A DNA stretch of 64,000 nucleotides, taken from assembly GCF_033807575.1 (NCBI RefSeq), contig NC_084728.1:9437451-9501450 (forward strand), written 5' to 3'. Below, one piece after another: positions 40,405-51,607 of the stretch (the first letter of the stretch is position 1; every line of letters begins with the position of its first letter). The notes beneath the pieces were generated by a model that ran no database searches, was not told where the DNA came from, and saw only the letters and a program-made list of their open reading frames with translations. The translations under genes were made by a program, and so were the position numbers. Source of the DNA: Cydia pomonella. Taxonomy: Eukaryota > Arthropoda > Insecta > Lepidoptera > Tortricidae.

Positions 40405-40755
40405 CTTCACAAGGTGTTAGTGTCCAAGCTTCTAAGCAGATGCACCAAGATCCGAATCTATAAGACCGTGATTCGCCCAATCCTAACCTACGGATGCGAA
40501 GCATGGACACTAACACTCAAGGAAGAAAACATGCTGCTAGTTGCCGAGAGGAAAATCCTCCGTAAAATATTGGGCCCCAAACGAAGACCGGATGGAAGTT
40601 GGACAGTCCTTAAGAACCGTGAGATTGAAGACCTAGTGGCTGAACCTCATCATGGGAGAAAGTAAAGCCCACAGACTCCGTTGGTTGGGCCACCTTGAGA
40701 GAATGGACGAAGATCGGAACGTAAAAAGAGCGTACCCGGGTCGCCTAGCAGAATG
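40405..40755 (+). pseudogene. Second RTE-like LINE pol fragment, frameshifted
   Basis: VSKLLSRCTKIRIYKTVIRP then ILTYGCEAWTLTLKEEN and RKILRKILGPKRRPDGSW precede the region seen in the neighbour. After a frameshift near 40650 it reads AHRLRWLGHLERMDEDRN. This is a different truncation of the same kind of element as 40053-40358. Confidence 0.75.
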
Positions 40756-40812
40756 ACATATTAAATTATGATTTTTAAATTTCAAATAACACTTCAGATT
40801 TTACTTTGGGCC

Positions 40813-41177
40813 ATAATTAATAATCAAACGAACTTACCTGTGAAGTTTGATTACAATTATGCGAGTATCCAAATCCAAGACAACAAATATAATTTACTAG
40901 CAGCAGTACACGTTATCGTGCAGTCCAAGTCACACATTTTAGAGATTATAGTATTTAAAAAACAAGTTCGCGCTGTCCCTCTCACTCGCTACGCTGCGTT
41001 CCTGCTTCGACATCGCTTCTCCAGTACTCATTATTTCAGAGTTATTTTTGTGTTATTAACAGAGACTATTTTATTTTCATTTTTGGGGATGGGGGGCGGG
41101 TCTTTGTTGTCTTGGATTTGGATACTCGCATAATTGTAATCAAACTTCACAGGTAAGTTCGTTTGATTATTAATTAT
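40813..41177. mobile_element. Foldback element L, 75-bp perfect inverted arms
   Basis: 40813-40887 and 41103-41177 are exact reverse complements over 75 bases (outer ATAATTAATAATCAAACG). The inner arm holds GTATCCAAATCCAAGACAAC, which is L sequence. The L core (40865-41040) recurs inverted at 50955-51140, and a third L end lies at 41186-41222. The 121-codon frame across the element is not conserved coding. Confidence 0.85.
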
Positions 41178-41222
41178 ACTTCGTATCCAAATCCAAGACA
41201 ACAAATATAATTTACTAGCAGA

Positions 41223-43097
41223 TGTTCAGAGCTTTGTATTTAAATTCAAATCCTGAATGCGAAAATAAAATAAAATATCGATATCAAATCAGTATGTTAC
41301 GAACATACTGATATTATTGATTTTGACTAAAGAGAACAACGTACCACCTAGAAGTTATTAATTTATATCCAATTTAAATAATTATTTATGTATCCACATA
41401 GTATAAATGTAAAATGTATGTATAGCATAATAAAATTAAGGAGTGAAATTGCTCTTGGTATTTCATTTCGTTAATATTAAAAAAGTATAAAACTTTCTTT
41501 GATTTCACTGTAGTATATTGATAAAGTTGTATATATCTTAATATTCACAAGGTACAACTATTTTTATGTCATTTACAAGCCAGGACGCCATTAAGTGTAA
41601 ATGTGTTTTCAAGCTTTAGTTGGCTCTAAATAAGTTTTAGATGGGCATTTTCTGTTAGTAACCATATAAACAAACCATTTTGTATAATTTAGAATTTACC
41701 AACCATTCTCTGGATGTAATTACAACGGAGACAAACAAGCATACGGCCTGCCTGATGGTAAACAATCACCGTAGCCTATGAATGCCCGCTACTGCAGAGG
41801 TATATTACATGCGCGTTACTGACCCTAAAATATAATCTAATTTTATGTTACGACACTTTAAAGTTAATTTTGAATACAGCAATCAATACTTTCCTCGGTA
41901 AATAGCCTTTGAGTGAGGTAGATAAAGGAGAATTTTCTTCATTGTAAAGCTACCATAAATATCAAGGCTATATGTAAGTACTTTAAAACTAAGTCTGGAC
42001 AATTACTAGTAGAGTATCCTGTAGGTATTAAGTATTTGAAACTTATCACTTTGAAAATATAGATGGACTAATTTTAGTTATTACCACAGATCAAGAAATA
42101 GTAATATGATATTATTTATAACTAAATAGCTAATCTCATCTGCTTATGCGTATCTGAACGATGATGGCTACTACGCTAACAAGTGGCAAGGAACTTAGGT
42201 AGATTATGTGTTGAGTTATGATATATTTGTGAACAAAATATCTGGCATGACTTGTAACTTGTACTTCATTTTAAGGAGTAACATTTTTTAACGTTACCTA
42301 CAATAAAACTGTACAGTGTGCATTGCGACGAAAAATGAAAACTATTTAAGCTTTCTTTTACAGCAAGACAATATGACAACCCGAGCATTTACATTTCAGA
42401 CAATAATAATGTTATTGTTAAAGGATTTCAACCCTTTATTGCGATTATTAATCTAGCTACTTAGCGCAAGCGACTGCAACACGTGGCAGCATAACTCTAG
42501 TTGCATGGTTGCACAATTTACAGCACTTATTTCGCGTCGCGGGATAGTGCATCAACGGCGGTTCACCTCTTGTTTGATGCGGCGATGTTCCCCTGAAGTT
42601 TGGAGCTGAGAATTCGTAAGTAAATTGTACCGGATTTATTACATTAGGCTCGTTGATATGGTATATTCTTGACAGCATATCAAAGCTGACGTTTGAAGTT
42701 ATTAGGAGTATATAACAGCGTGATATGAGTACGAATCATAAATTTGGGTTAAAGGGTTTACAGATATATTTTTTCCTATATGTTGTTTACATACAGCATT
42801 TCTTTGTCTGTAAGGGCAATGACATTGCGTACATTTTGTTTAAGGTATTTTAGGCCGCATTAACACCTATTAAATTACCTCAGCGTAACAAGAACCTCCT
42901 TTATATTTCATTATTTTTACAAGTCCTGTAAACTTTAGCTCAACCTTAAATATTTTTGCTCTTTAGTCCCTTATATTTACATGCGTAAAGCTACTTCCAA
43001 TACTATTAAAGTCTTCAATCATTACATTGGCATCAACACTGTTATAGTAGAGCAACGTTATATATCTTTGACGATATCATTTTGAGATATGTATAAT
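41223..43097. other. Mostly unrecognised; A relic at 41721-41827
   Basis: The longest stretch with little repeat signal together with 49590-50954. 41721-41827 is a diverged minus-strand A tail (ACAAACAAGCATACGGCCTG). A 73-codon frame at 42457-42678 has no domain. May be single-copy host DNA. Confidence 0.45.
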
Positions 43098-43210
43098 GAC
43101 CGACTGTAGACCGAAGAGCGAAGTGACCGAAGAGCGTAGCGACCGAAGTGCGAAGCGACCGAAGAGCGAAGCGACCAAAAGGAGCAAAGCAACCGAAGAA
43201 CCAAATGACC
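43098..43210. repeat. 16-bp minisatellite
   Basis: GACCGAAGAGCGAAGC-like units repeat about six times with drift. It adjoins the diverged edge of the 85-bp satellite. Confidence 0.85.
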
Positions 43211-43219
43211 GAAGCATTA

Positions 43220-43643
43220 TAACCTCGACACTTAAAATGAAACACATATAGCCTCGACGCTGCGGAAATGGAAGCCTCGATACGACTATTGTGGAATTGT
43301 ATAGTACATATAACTTAAAGTGCGGCATATATCTTCGTCACTGCGACAGCTGCGACAGCGGACCCCTTGACACAATTATTGTGGAGTAATGATATCATCC
43401 TCACTATGACGTGGGGCAAACTTAGCCTCAACACTACGAGAGCAGAGCCCTCGACACAATGATTGTGGAGTAATGATAGCCTCCTCACTATTAAAGTGGG
43501 GTACATATGGCTTCAACGCTGTGAAAGCGGAGCCCTCGACACAATATTGTGGAGTAATGATAGCCTCTTCACTATTAAAGTGGGGCAAATATGGCTTCAA
43601 CGCTGTGAAAGCGGAGCCCTCGACACAATGACTGTGGAGTAAT
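43220..43643. repeat. 85-bp satellite, left part (diverged edge)
   Basis: Units become progressively more like the consensus toward the right, up to GTGGAGTAAT at 43643 where the copia element begins. The array resumes at 48189. Confidence 0.85.
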
Positions 43644-43798
43644 TCTAAAGAAAGTAATGAAACACACGGATGACGGTTGACAAGTAACGGGATTTTATTT
43701 CATAAGAACAGATATTACCATAGACATATGTTGTTACATGCCTGTACTAGATGGCGCTAGGAACTATATTTTAAACTTATTTTGATATATAAACAACA
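43644..43798 (-). repeat. 3' LTR of the copia element
   Basis: 155 bp. On the element's strand it starts TGTTGTTTATATATC and ends CTTTCTTTAGA, an unusual end without the usual CA, but the GTAAT duplications fix the border. Confidence 0.93.
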
Positions 43799-43806
43799 CC
43801 CCCACT
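43799..43806 (-). promoter_or_regulatory. Polypurine tract
   Basis: AGTGGGGG abuts the 3' LTR on the element's strand. Confidence 0.7.
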
Positions 43807-43978
43807 ATATCAAAATAAGAAATAAACTAATATTTGACAGGTATAAACCAGTGAAACTATCTTTCATTAAAAAAAATATTTTGTCTCTACAGGCATATAA
43901 AATAAAACATGAAGTAATTACACTATTCAAGTGAATATATAAAAATGATTTAGTGATAACAGAAATTAAGTAATAAAA

Positions 43979-46894
43979 TCATTTCTGAATCACACCAAGT
44001 GTTTTCATAAACCTGTAATGTTTCACCTCTGGTAAACCTTTTGTTAACAGGTCAGCGGGCATGTTAGCGGTTGGCAAATATTTTGTTTCAACAATATCAT
44101 TATCAATCACTTCCCTAATGAAATTATATCTAACATCAATATGTTTAGAACGCTTATGTGACTGATGATTATTTGCCAGCTTCAATGCGCTCTGACTGTC
44201 ATTGTATATAACCATTTTATTGCTAAAACCCATCAGTTCCACTTCAAGGTTTTTCAAGTAAATGGCTTCACGGCAAGCTTCTGATAAAGCCATGTACTCA
44301 CTCTCACATGAGCTCAAAGCAACAGTCCTTTGCTTTTTGCTCTCCCAAGAAATAGCAGAACCAGACTTCATAAAACAAAAACCTGTATATGACCGTCTGT
44401 CAATGGTATCACTCGCCCAATCTGCATCTACAAAACCTACCAGTTCTGCTTTTCCTTTGGAATATTTCAAACAATAGTCTTTTGTTCTCAATAAATATCT
44501 TAAAATTCTTTTAGCATAGTTCCAATGAACATAAGAATAAGAATTATTAAATTGACTCAAGTAACTAGTAGCATAAGATATATCAGGCCGAGTTAATACT
44601 GATAAATACATCAAGCTACCTATAAGTTTTTGATATGGCAGGTTTTCTTCACAAAGATTTGTTTTTTCAACATTCAATTTACATTCTATAGGAGTTTCAA
44701 CAGGGTTGCAATCTTCCATATCAAATTTTTTCAATAATGTCTCTATATAATTCTCCTGATCTATAGTAATGAAATTTTCATCTTTATTTATATTAATTCT
44801 CATGCCTAAGTATTGTTTTACTTGACCCAAATTTTTTAATTTAAACTTTTGACTCAGTGCCTTTACAAGACTATCTTTTTCTGTACTATGATTTGAAAAT
44901 ATCAAAAAATCATCAACATAAACTCCAACAATAGTTTTCTTATTATTGTTATGATTTTTAACAAATACACAAGGCTCAAGTTTACTCTTAGTATATCCTA
45001 AGTTACACAAAGTTTCATCAACCTTTTTATACCAAGCAAGTGATGATTGCTTTAAGCCATAAACAGCCTTTTTTAATTTTAACACTTTATTTGAATCAAT
45101 GACAGGAAAACCTTCTGGCAAATGCATAAAAATGCTTTCTTTAAGCTGGCCATTAAGAAAGGCTGTTGTGACATCTAAATGAGTGATATCCATATCTAAC
45201 TGCACACTTAAAGCAAACAGTAACCGCAAAGTTGAGTGCCTAATTACAGGGGAAAAGGTTTCTTGATAGTCCACACCAAGCTTTTGTGTGAAACCTTTAG
45301 CTACTAGCCGCGCACGATATCTCACTCTATTGTCACAATCACGTTTCTTTTTTAAGACCCACTTACACTGCACAACACTCGCGTTATCTGGGGCATCGAC
45401 AACTTCCCATACCTCGTTGTCCTCAAAAGACTGCAGTTCATCTGCCATCGCCTGCAACCACTGTTGTTTCTCAGGTCCACTGATAGCGTCTGCATATGTC
45501 ATCTCGTCTTCTCCCACATAGGTGCTGGTGCATGTATTTGCAAAACCATAACGTTCAGGTTTCTTCCTCAATCGTTCAGGTTTCTTGGTCAATCTTTCTG
45601 TGACGTCCACTCTTCTTGGTGAAGCATTTTCTGAAGACAATTGCTGATTTTCAGATGTCAATTGTGACAGAGCATCTATTCTATGAGGTACACCTTCTAA
45701 AGACTGCTGCTGTCCTTCCTCTTCATGTTGATCACCATCATCCACTTCGAGGTACTCTGATTCAGAGTCACTGGAGTTAGGCTGGTTAATTGGCTCTAAT
45801 TTAACCACAGATTCCTCTGTCAACTCCCCCACTGAATCTGTGTTTTCTATACATACTGTGACTGTATCCTCATTCTTTTTCTTCTCTAGAATCACTACAT
45901 CTCGACTTGTTGTGATCTGATTCTTTACTGGATCATAAACTCTGTAGCCTTTTATGTTCTCAGGAAATCCTACAAGTATGTGCTTCTTGGACTTTTTGTC
46001 CCATTTCGTCCTTTTTTCTTTCGGGATGTGTACCATGACAGGGCTACCAAAGATGCGCAAACCTTCTAAATTAGGCTTTCTTCCTGTCCACATCTCGTAA
46101 GGAGTTTTATCTATCCCCGATGCTACTGATCGGTTCTTTATGTATACGGCAGTATTAGCAGCTTCTGCCCAGAATTTCTTGTCTAGGCCGGCTTCAAACA
46201 AAAGACACCTTGCTCGTTCCACGATCGTACGGTTGCTTCGTTCACTGAGACCATTCTGCTCTGCTGTGTAGGGGTTGGTTTTCTGGTGCACTATACCTTC
46301 ATTCTTTAAGAAATCTTCAAATTCTTTACTACAGTACTCACGGCCTTGGTCCGTTCTTAAAAATTTTATTTTCTTGTTCTGACTGTTTTCCACCATTGAC
46401 TTGAACTCCTTAAAATAACTTAATGCTTCACTCTTTGCTTTAAGGAAATAAATGAAAGTCATTCTGGTAAAATCATCAACAAAAATGATGAAAAATCTTG
46501 CACCACCAATTGAGTTTTTTTCCATAGGACCACAGATGTCACTATGAACAACTTGAAGGATCTCTGTGGCTCTTGTGCCTGGTGAGAAGGGTAACCTTGA
46601 CTGTTTTCCTTCACAGCACACTTCACAGTTTAATTTACTACCCGTGAATGTTCCAGGGAAATCTATTCCGTCCACTAATCCGCGCTTCATCCTGTTTAAA
46701 TCACTGGCATTTATATGACCCAGACGGCTGTGCCAGGTCTGACCATCAGCTGTTGACGATGATAGCATACAGCTTGGTGTTGTTTTTAGTTTTAACTTGT
46801 AAACACCATTGACTAGGTCTGCTTCTGCAACTAATTCGCCTAGTTTGTTGCGAATCAAACATTTTTTTACGACCAAAATGTACACTATTTCCAT
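43979..46894 (-). CDS. pol: Copia integrase, reverse transcriptase and RNase H
   Basis: 971 residues as an open frame; its first residues are the wrong phase of gag-protease and belong to the frameshift. Integrase zinc site H55, H60, C90, C93; catalytic D119, D182, E218 (D-35-E). An acidic and variable linker spans 340-440. RT has LDVTTAFLNG (573-582), VYGLKQS (611-617) and YVDD (659-662). RNase H has FVDADWAS, SSCESEYMALSEA and YNDSQSAL, and SKHIDVRYNFIRE near the end. All catalytic motifs are intact. It copies and integrates the element. Note LKQSS where most relatives have Pro after Ser. Confidence 0.93.
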   Translation of the reverse strand: MEIVYILVVKKCLIRNKLGELVAEADLVNGVYKLKLKTTPSCMLSSSTADGQTWHSRLGHINASDLNRMKRGLVDGIDFPGTFTGSKLNCEVCCEGKQSRLPFSPGTRATEILQVVHSDICGPMEKNSIGGARFFIIFVDDFTRMTFIYFLKAKSEALSYFKEFKSMVENSQNKKIKFLRTDQGREYCSKEFEDFLKNEGIVHQKTNPYTAEQNGLSERSNRTIVERARCLLFEAGLDKKFWAEAANTAVYIKNRSVASGIDKTPYEMWTGRKPNLEGLRIFGSPVMVHIPKEKRTKWDKKSKKHILVGFPENIKGYRVYDPVKNQITTSRDVVILEKKKNEDTVTVCIENTDSVGELTEESVVKLEPINQPNSSDSESEYLEVDDGDQHEEEGQQQSLEGVPHRIDALSQLTSENQQLSSENASPRRVDVTERLTKKPERLRKKPERYGFANTCTSTYVGEDEMTYADAISGPEKQQWLQAMADELQSFEDNEVWEVVDAPDNASVVQCKWVLKKKRDCDNRVRYRARLVAKGFTQKLGVDYQETFSPVIRHSTLRLLFALSVQLDMDITHLDVTTAFLNGQLKESIFMHLPEGFPVIDSNKVLKLKKAVYGLKQSSLAWYKKVDETLCNLGYTKSKLEPCVFVKNHNNNKKTIVGVYVDDFLIFSNHSTEKDSLVKALSQKFKLKNLGQVKQYLGMRININKDENFITIDQENYIETLLKKFDMEDCNPVETPIECKLNVEKTNLCEENLPYQKLIGSLMYLSVLTRPDISYATSYLSQFNNSYSYVHWNYAKRILRYLLRTKDYCLKYSKGKAELVGFVDADWASDTIDRRSYTGFCFMKSGSAISWESKKQRTVALSSCESEYMALSEACREAIYLKNLEVELMGFSNKMVIYNDSQSALKLANNHQSHKRSKHIDVRYNFIREVIDNDIVETKYLPTANMPADLLTKGLPEVKHYRFMKTLGVIQK

Positions 46895-47955
46895 TTTTGG
46901 TCAATTCACTGACCGATAGTAGGTTAGTCGTAAGGTCTGGCACGCACAGGACATTTTTCACGTTCACTTCGTATCCGTGACTTGTCGTAATTTCCATATC
47001 TCCGGAACACAAAACAGGTACTTTCGTATTATTTGCTACAATTATGTCTGGAATATCCGGCGAAAACTCTTTATTTTGCAGCCAAGCTTCATTCGCCGTA
47101 AAGTGCTGACTCGCACCGGAATCCACATAAAAATCGCTTTTATTGAAGTCTCCACTAAGAAAAACAACGCTAAACGCGTTAGTCTGCTTTTTCTTTTCTG
47201 TTTTTTCATTTAACAGTGGACATTGGCTTCGATAATGGCCTGCGTTTTTACATTTATAACAGGTTATGTTCTTCGTGTTTACATTTGAGTTTGACGTTTG
47301 AGAGGTTTGTTGTCTATGCTTGCTAGTGTTGCTGTACTTCTTCTTCAAATAACTTTTTGCAACTAATGCTGAATTGCATTCCGTTTCACTTACTTGACTT
47401 GATTCCATATCGAGTAATTTGGTTTTAATTGAATCTGCCGTTATACTGATTCCAGAGTGCTCGATAGCCATAATCATAGGCATAAATCGTTCTGGTAAAC
47501 CAGCAAGCATCAATGAACCTACCCACTCATCATTGATTTCGAAACCTGTACCGGATAATCTCTGCGAGGTTTCAACTATTTGTGTCACATAATTCGTCAT
47601 ATTATCACAGTTTTCCAGTCTGATGGATATTAAATGACGAAGCAAAGTAATCCTCCGCGAAAATCCTGAATCGTCGAACAAAGTCTTCAACGTTGTCCAC
47701 AATTGCTTCGTGGTCTTTGCATTCTTTATATGCACAAATAACGATGAATCAATCGTCAAAATCAGTTTTGCTCGTGCTTTTGCGTCTGCAGTGTCTGCTG
47801 CTGCTGTTATTGCAGTCCCGTCTGCTGGAGGTTCTTCCTTCAGATACTTGTTCGCGCCTTCAAGTATCAGCAAATTTTCTACTGCGAACGCCCAAATCGT
47901 CGTAATTTTCGCGACCCTTAAGCTTTGGCACGTTCGTCAGAAAATTAGAACTCAT
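46746..47955 (-). pseudogene. gag: Copia gag and protease, two frameshifts
   Basis: The start ATG at 47955-47953 opens a short frame that meets a stop after an apparent one-base gain in the run at 47894-47896. The main frame (375 codons, from 47873) then carries a UBN2/copia-type Gag region, a CCHC knuckle (CYKCKNAGHYRSQC, 205-218) and a protease with DSGA (251-254). It leaves phase at the seven-base run 46862-46868, after which integrase lies in the next frame. Copia elements normally encode one polyprotein, so both shifts are likely defects or sequencing errors. Confidence 0.85.
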
Positions 47956-48023
47956 TTTCACGCACTAAACACGAAAAAAACACTAACAATTACTAATATT
48001 TTTTATTAAAAATACGGGAAAAC

Positions 48024-48033
48024 GCCCATAACC
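48024..48033 (-). promoter_or_regulatory. Primer-binding site, internal tRNA-iMet type
   Basis: GGTTATGGGC follows the 5' LTR directly. It complements the anticodon-stem region (GCCCATAACC) of initiator tRNA-Met, the half-tRNA priming known from Drosophila copia and 1731. Confidence 0.75.
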
Positions 48034-48188
48034 TCTAAAGAAAGTAATGAAACACACGGATGACGGTTGACAAGTAACGGGATTTTATTTCATAAGAACA
48101 GATATTACCATAGACATATGTTGTTACATGCCTGTACTAGATGGCGCTAGGAACTATATTTTAAACTTATTTTGATATATAAACAACA
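48034..48188 (-). repeat. 5' LTR of the copia element
   Basis: 155 bp, identical by eye to 43644-43798. Confidence 0.93.
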
Positions 48189-49589
48189 GTAATGATAGCC
48201 TCTTCACTATTAAAGTGGGGCAAATATAGCTTCAACGCTGTGAAAGCGGAGCACTCGACACAATGGTTGTGGAGTAATGATAGCCTCATCACTATTAAAG
48301 TGGGGCAAATATAGCTTCAACGCTGTTAAAGCGGAGCCCTCGACACAATGGTTGTGGAGTAATGATAGCCTCATCACTATTAAAGTGGGGCAAATATAGC
48401 TTCGACGCTGTTAAAGCGGAGCCCTCGACACAATGATTGTGGAGTAATGATAGCCTCATCACTATTAAAGTGGGGCAAATATAGCTTCAACGCTGTTAAA
48501 GCGGAGCCCTCGACACAATGATTGTGGAGTAATGATAGCCTCATCACTATTAAAGTGGGGCAAATATAGCTTCGACGCTGTTAAAGCGGAGCCCTCGACA
48601 CAATGGTTGTGGAGTAATGATAGCCTCATCACTATTAAAGTGGGGCAAATATAGCTTCAACGCTGTTAAAGCGGAGCCCTCGACACAATGATTGTGGAGA
48701 AATGATAGCCTCTTCACTATTAAAGTGGGGCAAATATAGCTTCGACGCTGTTAAAGCGGAGCCCTCGACACAATGGTTGTGGAGTAATGATAGCCTCATC
48801 ACTATTAAAGTGGGGCAAATATAGCTTCGACGCTGTTAAAGCGGAGCCCTCGACACAATGGTTGTGGAGTAATGATAGCCTCATCACTATTAAAGTGGGG
48901 CAAATATAGCTTCGACGCTGTTAAAGCGGAGCCCTCGACACAATGGTTGTGGAGTAATGATAGCCTCATCACTATTAAAGTGGGGCAAATATAGCTTCAA
49001 CGCTGTTAAAGCGGAGCCCTCGACACAATGATTGTGGAGAAATGATAGCCTCTTCACTATTAAAGTGGGGCAAATATAGCTTCGACGCTGTTAAAGCGGA
49101 GCCCTCGACACAATGGTTGTGGAGTAATGATAGCCTCATCACTATTAAAGTGGGGCAAATATAGCTTCGACGCTGTTAAAGCGGAGCCCTCGACACAATG
49201 ATTGTGGAGTAATGATAGCCTCATCACTATTAAAGTGGGGCAAATATAGCTTCAACGCTGTTAAAGCGGAGCCCTCGACACAATGATTGTGGAGTAATGA
49301 TAGCCTCATCACTATTAAAGTGGGGCAAATATAGCTTCGACGCTGTGAAAGCGGAGCCCTCGACACAATGGATGTGGAGTAATGATAGCCTCTTCACTAT
49401 TAAAGTGGGGCAAATATAGCTTCGACGCTGTGAAAGCGGAGCCCTCGACACAATGGTTGTGGAGTAATGATAGCCTCTTCACTATTAAAGTGGGGCAAAT
49501 ATAACCTCGACGCTGTGAAAGCGGAGCCCTCGACACAATGATTGTGGAGTAATGATAGCCTCTTCACTATTAAAGTGGGGCAAATATAG
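48189..49589. repeat. 85-bp satellite, homogenised part, 16.5 units
   Basis: Units begin TAATGATAGCCTC at 48190 and every 85 bases to 49550, ending at 49589. Diagnostic variants (CTTCAACG/CTTCGACG, TCATCAC/TCTTCAC, GGTTG/GATTG, GGAGAAATG) show a four-unit pattern: units starting 48615-48700 recur at 48955-49040, 340 bp apart. The 73-codon minus-strand frames at 85-base steps result from the period (85 is not a multiple of 3) and are not genes. Confidence 0.93.
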
Positions 49590-50954
49590 TACCATGTCGA
49601 CATCTCATTTATAAGAAAATATTTATTTAATATGTGTTTTAATTTTGAACTATTAATTAATGTGCATTATAAAATTACATTAAAACTTTAATCAACACAG
49701 TTAATACCGATTTTCTGTTTGATGAATATCTCGTTGCACAGTAAACCTAAGCTTCTAAGTACTCACGGAAAGGAGAATTATTATTAGACGGAGTCCACAA
49801 TATTACACAAATCAAGTATATCTTTCCATAATATATTTCATTTTAAAATTATATTACATTATGTTAATCAAAGCTGTCTAATAATAACAAAGCGGGTAAC
49901 TAACTGATAATCAAATTTAGGAGTCGACCACATCGATTGGACCCAAGACTCGACGATACCGCGATGTCCGATTAAAGCCTACTACCTAATCCGTCATGAT
50001 CCATACGATAGATTCACTATGGCCCTCATATGGGGCATGGGGCGCACGGTATCGGAGCACGCATAGCACGTCCCGTTTGTATACGTCGATTAATGGCATT
50101 AAACACTTTAAACTGTCAGTCAGACTAAATAGTCTTCCAATGTCTTATAGATTGTGTATTGATTGACATTACACCTGTATATTTATACCTATAGGTATCC
50201 TCATAAGACGCTCATTAAACTTGTTGGTACTGTGTATGTACATTTGCATAAAGACGCGTTTTGTTATCATTCATAGGCACTTATTACCAATCGGCAAGGA
50301 TTACCATTGTTATCTGTTTTATTGTATGGTAGGGTAGATCGGACATGGTAAAAGCCGCTTTCGTGAAACGATTACCTAGTATATATTAACTTTATTCAGA
50401 TATGGTTTGTATATTTAAATCTGTACGCGAAAGCATCTCGTAAAAAAAAGAAATTGTGAGTGAACATTGCATTTTATGCTATCATAAAATGAAATCTAAA
50501 TAATATTATATTAGTAAATAATACTATAATAGTACGTATTACAATTATTTAAAGTTCAAATTGTAATCTATTTGTAGCCCCATACTAATTTTTTCCGTAA
50601 TTTATTTATTCAAAAAAGAAGGTAGGTAGTTGTAGTAAGTGATTTCGTATGAACGTAAAAATTACTTACTTGATTTCTTAGGTAATAAGTTTATTACGCT
50701 AAACGAATATACCTACAATTTCAAATTGAAAGTTTAACTGCCATGTAAGTATGGCAAACGAGACTAGACTTGCCGAGCTGAATAAACATCAATTTTTCGT
50801 TCGAGGGTACGGCGGTCGGCAGTTCAAATAATGTTTTGATTCTATACTTCTTGTTCAGCGCACAATAAACATTAATCGAAACACAATTAGGTACACATAT
50901 TTAGAGGAACACTATTTTGGCGAAAATACGTGTGACTCGGACTAACACAAAAAC
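49590..50954. other. No gene or repeat recognised
   Basis: AT-rich with a short GC-richer part around 49920-50090. No open frame of note and no family from this window recurs here. Candidate single-copy DNA. Confidence 0.45.
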
Positions 50955-51140
50955 ATGTAATGAGTACTGGAGAAGCGATGTCGAAGCAGGAACGCAGCGT
51001 AGCGAGTGAGAGGGACAGCGCGAACTTGTTTTTTAAATACTATAATCTCTAAAATGTGTGACTTGGACTGCACGATAACGTGTACTGCTGCTAGTAAATT
51101 ATATTTGTTGTCTTGGATTTGGATACGAAGTATAATTAAG
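50955..51140 (-). repeat. Element L core, second copy
   Basis: Inverted relative to 40865-41040: TGAGTACTGGAGAAGCGATG, GCAGGAACGCAGCGTAGCG, CAAATCCAAGACAAC (minus). It has a single copy of the L end and lacks the 75-bp arms, so it shows the simpler ancestral layout. Confidence 0.8.
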
Positions 51141-51409
51141 TGCAATAACGCCAAATGGCCAAATTGCCAAATGAATTTAAATATTGAACCAAAAAATGGC
51201 CATATTATTACAGGTCGGCGCTTACGGCTGTTTTACGACGTGTCCTGATTGGTTTTGGTTAATTAAGTGTCCTTTATACTGTAATGGGTTTGGCATATAA
51301 AATTGGTTATTAGGTGTGACTGGTGTAGTTTTTTTATGGTGTTTAAATAATAATAGAGCTGAGTTGTAAATCCATATTTAAAATTTTTGCGCAATTTCCA
51401 TGACTGTTT

Positions 51410-51542
51410 TTTTTTTTTATGGTAGAGGAGGCAAACGAGCAGACGGATCACCTGATGGTAAGCGATTACCGCCGCCCATGGACACCTGCAACACCAGAGG
51501 GGTTGTAAGTGCGTTGCCGGCCTTTGAGATGGGAGTACGCTC
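51410..51542 (-). mobile_element. LINE B 3' end, short copy
   Basis: T run, TAGAGGAGGCAAACGAGCAG, GGTAAGCGATTACCGCCGCC, up to GGGAGTACGCTCTG. The start of the pol C-terminus is absent. Confidence 0.8.
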
Positions 51543-51566
51543 TGTTACAAACAAATTTCAGTTTTT

Positions 51567-51607
51567 TAGGGTTCCGTAGCTCGAAAGGAAAAAACGGAAC
51601 ACTTATA
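51567..51607 (-). mobile_element. Family E terminal remnant
   Basis: TTAGGGTTCCGTAGCTCGAA and AAAACGGAACACTTATAGG are E end sequence, joined directly to repeat G. Confidence 0.55.

Larger units (their letters stand above)
43644..48188 (-). mobile_element. Ty1/copia LTR retrotransposon inserted in a satellite
   Basis: 4545 bp flanked by GTAAT at 43639-43643 and 48189-48193. LTRs of 155 bp look identical. On the minus strand: 5' LTR, primer-binding site, gag with zinc knuckle and protease, integrase, reverse transcriptase, RNase H, polypurine tract, 3' LTR. Integrase before RT is the copia order. Two single-base frameshifts in homopolymers break what should be one reading frame. Confidence 0.95.

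Noticed and set aside
43042..43328. Arg/Phe-rich repeated frames (FGRFALRSLR) suggesting a repetitive peptide gene.
   Set aside because: They arise from the 16-bp minisatellite; the phase is not conserved and there is no start context or flanking coding signal.
48189..49589. CRISPR-like array (regular repeats).
   Set aside because: Contiguous 85-bp tandem units without unique spacers, in a eukaryotic context.
49145..49603. Several 67-73 codon minus-strand frames, nearly identical to each other.
   Set aside because: They are produced by the 85-bp satellite period and start and stop at the same unit positions.
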